Below the pieces are notes generated by a model, which searched no databases, was not told the origin of the DNA, and saw nothing but the letters and a program-made list of their open reading frames with translations. Below, piece by piece: positions 57,016 through 64,000 of a stretch of 64,000 nt of DNA. Each line of letters starts with the position of its first letter. The stretch's first letter is position 1. The stretch comes from Anastrepha obliqua (Eukaryota > Arthropoda > Insecta > Diptera > Tephritidae). The stretch is from positions 24,388,001-24,452,000 of the forward strand of contig NC_072893.1 in the NCBI RefSeq assembly GCF_027943255.1. The letters are read 5' to 3'. Position numbers and translations under genes: made by a program.

Positions 57016-57560
57016 TGCTTGTTGAAAACGTCTTCGACTACTGATAGTTTAATTGTGACTCTTTCCAAGAGGAATTCTTTTAAACCATCAAAGCCCATTT
57101 CAGCTGAAATCAACAACGTAGTATCAGGGACAACTGTACGGCATCGATTGTACAGCGTGAACCTCCCAGGCAACATAGCTCGTAAAGTTCCTATGTTGAA
57201 ACAAGCTAATTTAAGGAAGATGAAAAGTTTTGCTCAAGAGGGCAAGTTGTGGTGTGGACCAGAGGGTATGAAAGAATGGTATAAGATATCTCGGAGCGAT
57301 GAAACAAAATTAAATTTTATTTGGAAATGATGCTGCGCAAAATGTCAGTCAAGAACGGTGGCGGCAACAAAATGATTTAGGGATGCTTCTTTTGGTACAG
57401 AGTAGGTCTTATTCAACTCACAACTAATAAAATGAGTGAATTTATTTATAAGGATATTTCAAGAAGTGATGCTATTGTTTGCTGAGGAAAATATGCCACT
57501 TCGGTGGCTTTTCATGCAAGATAATAACACGAATCTTCGTGCATGAAACGGCCATCATAA
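57016..57560 (+). pseudogene. Tc1-like transposase fragment
   Basis: The 103-codon frame at 57019-57330 reads VSGTTVRHRLYSVNLPGNIA then RKVPMLKQANLRKMKSFAQE and ISRSDETKLNFIWK. This is the second helix-turn-helix and first catalytic block of a Tc1 transposase (TVRRRL...GL.GR.A.KKP.L...N...RL.FA and WSDETKFN). Further on, MPLRWLFMQDNNT-like sequence (about 57490) matches the second catalytic block. No terminal repeats are visible. Confidence 0.7.
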
Positions 57561-57564
57561 GTTT

Positions 57565-57688
57565 TTTCTAAGAGCGACGCCCCTCGGCAGGCAATGACAA
57601 GCCTCCGGAAAGGAAAAAGCTCCTCACAAAAAACCATTTGTCGTTCGGAGTCGGCTTAAAACTGTAGATCCCTCCATTTGTGGAGGAG
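57565..57688 (+). mobile_element. SINE fragment
   Basis: CGCCCCTCGGCAGGCAATGA, AAAAGCTCCTCACAAAAAAC and CGTTCGGAGTCGGCTTAAAA followed by CTGTAGATCCCTCCATTTGTGG are the body of the SINE found at 63605-63930, in the opposite orientation. The tRNA-like head is missing, so this is a 5'-truncated copy. Confidence 0.75.
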
Positions 57689-58295
57689 AAAAATTAATCA
57701 CCCTATCGGAAAATTTACATATAACGTTAACGATTTTTTTTTGCAAAAATTTTAAGCAGAGAGCTAAACCATAAAATCGGAAGAGTAATGGAGCGTGTAA
57801 AGGTCAAAGGAAAGATTTCCATCACTGAAAAACATCTGTTTTATTTAGTACAAAAGGTAATCAAAAAACAAAATTGGATATTTAATTTTGCACCACAAAT
57901 ATATGGATTTTCTGAAGGTTGCCTTGCCAATATTAGTGAAAGAATAGCCGGCCTGCAACTCGAATGCATTAAAGATTATTTTAAGGTTATCGAACTACCC
58001 GAAAGGTTCCCTTGACCGCAAAAAATTTCTAAAAACAAACTATGTAGAAACAGAGACCTCGAGATAGAAGACATGCGGAGCCTTTAGGAGCGCCCATAAT
58101 TACAAACGAATCTGATAAGGAGGTAAAGAAGGACCATCACAGCACTCACCGTCATAAGCACCCAGATAAACTGCTTAACCAAAACTGCTCGTGCGAGAGG
58201 ACTGTCCTAGTAGCGTTGGGCTTGAATAATACTTTCGATACTTTCAGTCATTCCACGCTATTCCACTATTGATATCGACATGTAAGGCAATTAGC
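57689..58295. other. Non-coding sequence with a small open frame
   Basis: The 75-codon frame at 57788-58015 (+), beginning MERVKVKGKISITEKHLFYL, is not recognised. It has no repeat bias, but I see no promoter or splice site that would make it a gene. Confidence 0.35.
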
Positions 58296-59035
58296 TGGCT
58301 GTTTCTAAACTACGCTGCACTTGTCTGGTCGCCTGGAACTAGTGAACGCAGTAGATAAAGCTGCAATGCAGACAGCGATGGGTTGCCTCCTGATGCCCCC
58401 TCTTCAACACCTTCACAACGACGCACAGCTGCTTTTAGTAAAGGAGCACAACAAACTGCACAGCAAACAGTTTCTGCTAGGTTTCTACCGCAGGTTTCAG
58501 CCATGCAAACACCTGCTTGAGCCCCGAGCCGCGTCCCAGGCACGTCAGGAGGCACTTCTTCAATTACGCCGCCGAGATCCAGGACAAAACGAACAGAAAA
58601 CTACTGAACCGGATAGTGTTTAGACAGACAATAAACGACATTCATCGGGGGGCACTTACCATCTTCTTAAGATCCCGACCCCCGAATGCCGTAATCGAAG
58701 CCTACCTACAGCAATGGAGAGTTTCAGCTACCCCAAGAGACCCGCGTAATCTTGGCACAATTACGTTCTGAATACTGTAGCAGGTTAAACTTCTACTTAT
58801 CCAGAATTGACCCCGGCATACTAAACGTATGTCCGGCATGTGAAGGCACTTCGCACGACACTAACCACCTTTTCACATGCCCATCAAACCTACTCATCTA
58901 ATACCCCTTTCCCTCTGGACCCAACCTGTCGAAACAGCAGATTTCCTGGACCTCCTAGATCAGTTAGACGAAGACGACCGGAGATTTACACTACACTAAC
59001 AGGGTTTAGTATTGCTCCTACAAAAATAACAACAA
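58296..59035 (+). mobile_element. LINE 3' end, uninterrupted copy
   Basis: The + strand reads, with frame changes, QTAMGCLLMPPLQHLHNDAQ, LLVKEHNKLHSKQFLLG, FNYAAEIQDKTNRKLLNRIV, FRQTINDIHRGALTIFLRSR, RPPNAVI, then ICPACEGTSHDTNHLFTCP (third frame, near 58830-58880). The tail CTCTGGACCCAACCTGTCGA ends in ACAAAAATAACAACAAC. It has the same order as the interrupted copy at 4920-6730. It is 5'-truncated and not functional. Confidence 0.78.
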
Positions 59036-60355
59036 CATAAGGAAGGAAATCAAAAATGTTAAGCAACCAGCCAAAGAATCGAATGAATAAAGCGTTAAAC
59101 TTCGCCAAAAAAAGTGCAAGTCCATCAGGATTTCCCACAAGGGCTGCTGTTTAGGAGTGAACAAAGTCCCGCATGCAACCATATGCCACAGCGTCGTAAT
59201 GATTGCCACACACACACACACACAGGAACAGCCGCCGTCGAATGTCATTTCACTGCTGCTTGTTATGACACTCAAGTTGTTGTTATTGCAGCTCTTCTAG
59301 TTGAAGTTGCTGCTGCAGTTGCAGTTGCAGTTGTTGCTGCCGTGCTGATGTTTTGTTGCTGCTCGATATGTGTATGTGTGCACTGTATACACACGCACTA
59401 GTAGTCGGTTTGTATGCGTGTTTGTGCACTAGGGGCGCAAAGTGTTTATTTGATTTTTATTGTTTGTTGCAGCCGCCGCATGTTGCCAACTCGTTTCAAG
59501 CATTCAGGCAGACCCCCTTTTTCAATTTCATGCATACATACATACATACAACGCATGTGTTGATATGTGTGCGTGTACACAAATCTATAAGTATATCATC
59601 GTTGTTGTTAATGCCACTTTCATTGTTTGTTGTTATTGTTTTTGTTTGCCTTGTTGTTGTCGTTGCTCCTACAATCATTATTGTTTTCTCGTGTTGATGA
59701 ATTTGATATGAGTCTGAGAGTGTTGTTTGTTTGTTGTTGTTGGTGTACTTATATTATTTCTTCCCAAAGGACTTTTTCTCACCCGCATGCCAAAGCATAC
59801 AATATTTCTCCCGTTTGATTTCATTTGTGTGTGTGTGTTTGTGAAAACTATAGCTTAAACCCTGATGTTTAAAACAACAAAAACGAGTCTTCATTTACAT
59901 TTATTTTTATGATGTGTGAAATTGTCAGCAAAGGTTTGTATAAATCTCTAGGCTCGTAATGTAAAATGTGGCCAAATAATAAAAGGTGTAAGGATTTTTA
60001 TCGCCTTTCGTCGTTGTAATGTGGTAAATGCCATATTGAGTAAATAAAATAAGAAATTAAACTAGGTTTTTATGTTGCGAATTACATTCGATAGAAAACA
60101 TTTAAGAGTTCTGATAAGCCTCGTAATATCCAATATTTGTTTGAATCAGCGAAACTTTACTCAAATTTCATTATGCCAGCCTAAAGGGTTAGGGGTAGTC
60201 AGAATTTTCGATAGTTACATTTTCTTAAAGTATAAAATCTTAGAAATATTATGTGAAAATTTGAAGTGAATCCGAAAAATACTTTTCGAGTTATTCAACA
60301 ATTAACAAAGGGCCCAAATCGATATTTTGGAAGCTGCTATGGCGGCTGAAGAACT
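59036..60355. other. Intron-like non-coding sequence with microsatellites
   Basis: No supported gene. A CA run lies at 59208-59224, GTT/GCT/GCA triplet-rich DNA at 59275-59365, CATA repeats at 59530-59552 and GTT-rich DNA at 59600-59740. The Val/Cys/Leu-rich frames here follow from the triplet bias. Confidence 0.5.
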
Positions 60356-61810
60356 AAAGGGTTTTCCAATAAGAGGTGTTATTTTGATATTCAAAGAAAA
60401 ATGCTGTTTTTTAATATAGGGTGGGCCATGTAAAATTTGCTTTTTGAATCGGCTATAAAAAAAACTAATCAATATTTTTTAAAACTTTTTTTTTTTATTT
60501 TGAAGATTGAACATAGCCATTTATGAATGAAAAATAATATCGTTCAAATGACTGCCACGACTGGCTTTACAGTGGGCCATTCGATCAACCCAATTTTTAA
60601 GCACATTTTCGATTGTTTGGGCTCCTATTTCATGAATGGCAACTTCGATTTCGTGTTAAAGCATCAATCGTCTCTGGATGGTTCGCATAGCATTTGTCCT
60701 TAACGGCTCCCCACAAAAAATAGTCCAACGGGCTTATATCACAGCTCCGAGGCGGCCAATTGATATCGGAATTTCGGCTGATTATTCAGTTTTCAAAAAC
60801 GGTAGCCAAAAGTTCGAGAGTAACTTTGGCAGTGTGACAAATTGGACCGCCCTGTTGAAACCAAATGTCGTCCATGTCATTCTCTTCAATTTTTGGAAAC
60901 AACTCGTTGAGCATGTCACGGTAACGCTCGCCATTTACTGTAACCGCGGCTCCTCGCTCATTTTCGAAAAAAAATGGCCCGATGATGCCGCCAGACCAAA
61001 AACCGCACCAAACGGTGATTCGTTGTGGATGCATTTGCTTCTCTACAGTAACGTGCGGATTTTCTGAGCCCCAAATCCGACAATTTTGCTTACTGGCGTA
61101 GCCACCAATGTGAAAATGAGCTTCATCAGAAAAGAAGAAGAAGACTTGCCACTTTGGAAATAGGTTTTCAATATTTCCCAATTTTTTTCAAGCGTATAGC
61201 GTCCCATTTCATAAATGTCAAACCTTTAAGTAAATTATGAACACATTTGACATGTCATTTGTGTTACCATTCTCAAAAAAAATGGGTGGTTCAAAAAGCA
61301 AACGCTATATGGCCCACCCTGTATAAATGATCGGATGTTTGTTTCATTATAAAGAGGAAGGTATGCCATTAATAGTGGAAAATAACATCAGGCAAATGAT
61401 CACCACGACCAGGCTTACAGGACAATAACCTTTCCATGAAATTTTCCATAACCGAATTGCAAAGTGGCTGTGGTATGTCCTCGTTAGCCTCACGAATTTC
61501 ATCTTTAAGGTCTTGAATCGACCCTGGACTGTTAGCGTAGACCTTCTCTTTCACGTGGCCCCAAAGAAAAAAGTCACAAGGTCTTAAATCACAAGATTTC
61601 GGTGGCCAATTGTGATCACCTCTTCGAGAGATCCGGAAGCTTTTCCCGTAAAAGATCAATGGTCTCGTTACTTGTGGGGCACGTAGCGCCGTCTTGTTGA
61701 AAATAAATGTTGTCTAGATCAATACCATCCAATTCCGGCCATAAAAAATCGTTAATCATCTCTCGCTAGCGCAATCCAAATCCAAATAACACCTGTTATT
61801 GGAAAACCGG
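60356..61810 (-). mobile_element. Outer mariner relative, host of a nested element
   Basis: The left end GGGTTTTCCAATAAGAGGTG and the reversed right end GGTTTTCCAATAACAGGTGT define an element of which 60356-60417 and 61322-61810 remain. The minus-strand frame 61659-61369 encodes the C-terminal transposase: HNWPPKSCDLRPCDFFLWGH (third catalytic D region) and VKEKVYANSPGSIQDLKDEI. A short reading near 61690-61740 gives LDNIYFQQDGAT-like sequence (second D). The N-terminal half is deleted. Confidence 0.75.
60418..61321 (-). mobile_element. Inner mariner relative nested in the outer one
   Basis: The ends AGGGTGGGCCATGTAAAATT and, reversed, CAGGGTGGGCCATATAGCGT are bordered by TA (60416-60417 and 61322-61323). 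The minus-strand frame 61181-60786 reads FFFFSDEAHFHIGGYASKQN (first D), ITVWCGFWSGGIIGPFFFEN and MDDIWFQQGGPICHTAKV, where the second catalytic D is Gly, then INWPPRSCDISPLDYFLWGA in another frame (third D). The N-terminal DNA-binding half is absent. It is a 904-bp deletion derivative. Confidence 0.83.
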
Positions 61811-62072
61811 AAAACTCTTTAGTAGTTTTGCGGAGTGACTTCTTCGTATTTCGTCTCTGAGGATGATAATAATATAATTAGTCGCTGTCTTAGTACTCAA
61901 GTCGGGTTTGGTTATAGACTGAAAGAATAACTAAAGGGTTAGAAATTAAAAGCAATTGAATAAGAGAAATTTAACTATGTTTGCAATTTTAGTTAATCGG
62001 TCAACATTCTTGCTTTCGGCGAATGGCAATTGAGTGCTTCTTTGATGCCTTAAGTCACTGAATATTAAAATA
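61811..62072. other. Non-coding sequence
   Basis: No gene or repeat recognised; ends at the TA target of the next element. Confidence 0.4.
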
Positions 62073-63321
62073 CAAGGTGAAGTCCAAAATAAACAAGACT
62101 GAGCTAAAATAGAAACGACAGGAGATTTGTTCTGATAATTTCGAGTTTATTTATTCAAAATAGTCGCCTCTGGTCTCGATACACTGTTTTGCGCGATCTT
62201 AAAGCTTTTCGAAAGAGTGTTTCAGGTCAATGACCGGATTGTTCCTCAGGATATCGGTACAAACCGTTTGGATGGCCTTTACGGACGCAAAACGTTTTAC
62301 TTTCATGGCCAAATGCAATTTTCCGAATAGGTTGAAGTCACAGGGAGCCATGTCAGGCGAATACGGTGAGTGATTGATGGTTAAAATGCGATTTCCAGTC
62401 GAAAAATCAGTCACAAGAGTGGATCGATGAGTTGGCGCCTTATCATACAATAAACGCCAGCTTCCGCCTTCGCGGTATTCAGGGCGAATTCGACGAATGC
62501 GACGCAACAAATGCTTCAAAATGCCAAGATAGAAAATTGCAGTGATGGTTTGGCCCGTTGGCGCGAACTCCTTGTGGACAATTCCCTTGGAATCGTAAAA
62601 ACAAATGAGCATAGACTTGATTTTTGATTTCCCCAAACGCGATTTTTTGGGTGGTGGCGCGTCTGGGGCCTTCCATTCGGCACTTTGACGCTTAGCTTCA
62701 GGTTCATCTTAGAAATATAACGTTTCATCACCAGTTACAGTCTTGGAAGTTCATGTCTTTTCTCGCCTCTGAGCAATTTTTGGTCCTCAGTCAACTCGTG
62801 CGGAATGAAACGAGCACAGACCTTTCGTAAGCCCAAATAATCAGTTAAAATGCGATAAATCGATGTTTTGAAGATATCCAACACCGATTCCATGAATTTC
62901 TACGATGATTTCGGTTCATTATTGATAAATTTACGAACAATTTCGATGGAGTTTTCGGTGATTACTGTTTTTGGGCGGCCCGTACGTTCATTGTACGTGT
63001 AAACCACTCATGAACTCTGGCACGAGATAGACAATCATCGTCATAAAGTTTTTTCATCAATTCAAATGTTTCGGTAAACGTTTTACCGATTTCGAAACAA
63101 AATTTGATATTAGCTCTTTGTTCGAAACTCATTTTTGTACCGATTGCACAAACATACTGACACTTTAGACGCAATAACTTCGCTTTCACTGAACCAAACG
63201 CCACCAAACTTTCACTGGAAGCCAACTAGCGATGTAACTCCGAACGCACTCTCATTAAAAAGATGGCGCCATCAAAAATATTTTTATGACGCTAGTCTTG
63301 TTTATTTTGGACATCACTTTG
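62073..63321 (-). mobile_element. mariner (DD34D) element with both ends
   Basis: TA (62071-62072 and 63322-63323) borders ends CAAGGTGAAGTCCAAAATAA and, reversed, CAAAGTGATGTCCAAAATAA. On the minus strand the transposase starts at about 63132 with MSFEQRANIKFCFEIGKTFT, then LMKKLYDDDCLSRARVHEWF. Later come SWRLLYDKAPTHRSTLVTDF (second block, with Lys in the usual DN) and HSPYSPDMAPCDFNLFGKL (third D), ending LKHSFEKL near 62200. The first-D block is frameshifted near 62720. This is the most complete of the three copies of the family (others at 22130 and 36354), yet inactive as it stands. Confidence 0.87.
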
Positions 63322-63323
63322 TA

Positions 63324-63600
63324 TATTCATTGTACTTTTTGTTACGTCAAGCGTATTTACGTAGCCACGTAGCCACTTTTTTTATAGTTAGAGCTTTTGC
63401 CTGATAAACGCTTCAGTAGTATGGTAGTGGAACGTATAGTTCCAGTCATAATTCTTTCGAAAATACTCCATAGCCAACACTATTGTCTAGCTTGGGACCC
63501 TCTGTATAGAAATTTAATTCCGCCTTCTCCGTACTCTTGGTGTTTGCTACTCTCTTCTTGACCTATGCTCGTCTTGAAGAGTCTGTCGAAAGTGAGTCTA
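63324..63600. other. Non-coding sequence
   Basis: No gene recognised; the frames here lack domain character. Confidence 0.4.
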
Positions 63601-63604
63601 AGAA

Positions 63605-63930
63605 TATGTATTTAGGTATATATACAATTGGCGCGTACACCCTTTTTGGGTGTTTGGCCGAGCTCCTCCTCCTATTTGTGGTGGGCGCCTTGATGTTGTT
63701 CCACAAATGGAGGGACCTACAGTTTCAAGCCGACTCCGAACGGCAGATATTTTTATGAGGAGCTTTTTCATGGCAGAAATACACTCAGAGGTTTGCCATT
63801 GCCTGCCGAGGGGCAACCGCTATTAGAAAAATGTTTTTCTTAATTTTGGTGTTTCACCGAGATTCGAACCTATGTTCTCTCTGTGAATTCCGAATGGTAG
63901 TCACATACCAACGCATTCGGCTACGGCAGG
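63605..63930 (-). mobile_element. tRNA-derived SINE
   Basis: On the minus strand the head reads GCCGTAGCCGAATGCGTTGG (A-box-like TAGCCGAATGCGTTGG, complement of 63908-63927) and, about 40 bp on, GGTTCGAATCTCGG (B box, complement of 63857-63870), the spacing of an internal RNA polymerase III promoter. The tRNA-unrelated body has CGGTTGCCCCTCGGCAGGCA, GCCATGAAAAAGCTCCTCAT and GTTCGGAGTCGGCTTGAAAC, and the 3' end is ATATATAC-like. It is transcribed by Pol III in this element class and depends on a LINE for mobility. Confidence 0.85.
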
Positions 63931-64000
63931 GAGACTATACTGAGTAATAAAGTGTACTTTAAATCATAAAATTGTGTGTTTTCTTATGGAACCACAAAAC

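Noticed and set aside
59353..59697. Cys/Val/Leu-rich 114-codon frame
   Set aside because: Triplet- and CA-repeat DNA gives similar frames on both strands, without start or splice context.
63857..63927. Functional tRNA gene
   Set aside because: The A and B boxes are present but the cloverleaf arms are not convincingly paired and the sequence continues into a SINE body repeated elsewhere.

Overview
The window is eukaryotic nuclear DNA from an insect, most likely a higher fly (Diptera, Brachycera; a tephritid fruit fly is my guess). The evidence is AT-rich sequence, short exons with GT/AG borders, CA/CATA microsatellites, and an abundance of Tc1/mariner-superfamily transposons and non-LTR retrotransposons typical of fly genomes. 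The species call is inference. No bacterial operon, rRNA, intact tRNA, CRISPR array or virus is visible.

Only two host genes can be supported, both on the + strand. (1) About 7.9-13.3 kb: a trypsin-fold serine protease homologue with three clear exons (7896-8100, 8244-8559, 12948-13334). All three catalytic residues appear substituted (H57Q, D102N, S195A) and the protein ends in a hydrophobic tail. Its first exon is unresolved. Its last intron (4.4 kb) holds a 5'-truncated R4/Dong-type retrotransposon sitting inside a TAAAA pentamer array. (2) About 35.2-36.2 kb: a 5' exon of an unidentified gene (ATG 36119, donor 36246). No later coding exon was recognised, so the rest of the window is probably its first intron (at least 27.7 kb), filled with transposons.

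The rest is mobile-element wreckage. Region by region: 1-7.5 kb, a decayed mariner relative, two small inverted-repeat elements and a LINE 3' end invaded by antisense LINE sequence; 8.9-12.4 kb, the R4/Dong element, pentamer arrays and an RNase H LINE fragment; 14-17.4 kb, a mariner relative and copy A of an unclassified hairpin-ended element with a pentamer array and an 18-20 bp minisatellite; 17.6-28.4 kb, LINE and Tc1/mariner fragments; 29.5-33.3 kb, a long antisense LINE (endonuclease, RT, RNase H, zinc knuckle); 36.3-44.5 kb, mariner, a head-to-head maT-like composite carrying a nested LINE, a Harbinger-like MITE and another mariner relative; 44.8-47.5 kb, copy B of the unclassified element in opposite orientation; 49.5-57.7 kb, LINE, maT-like, and mariner elements, one containing about 130 AATAG units; 58.3-64 kb, LINE 3' end, mariner nested in mariner, a third mariner copy and a tRNA-derived SINE.

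The strongest candidate for something undescribed is the paired unclassified element (15.24-17.40 kb and 44.82-47.55 kb). Next come the R4/Dong element in a TAAAA array and the repeated association of pentamer arrays with mobile elements.
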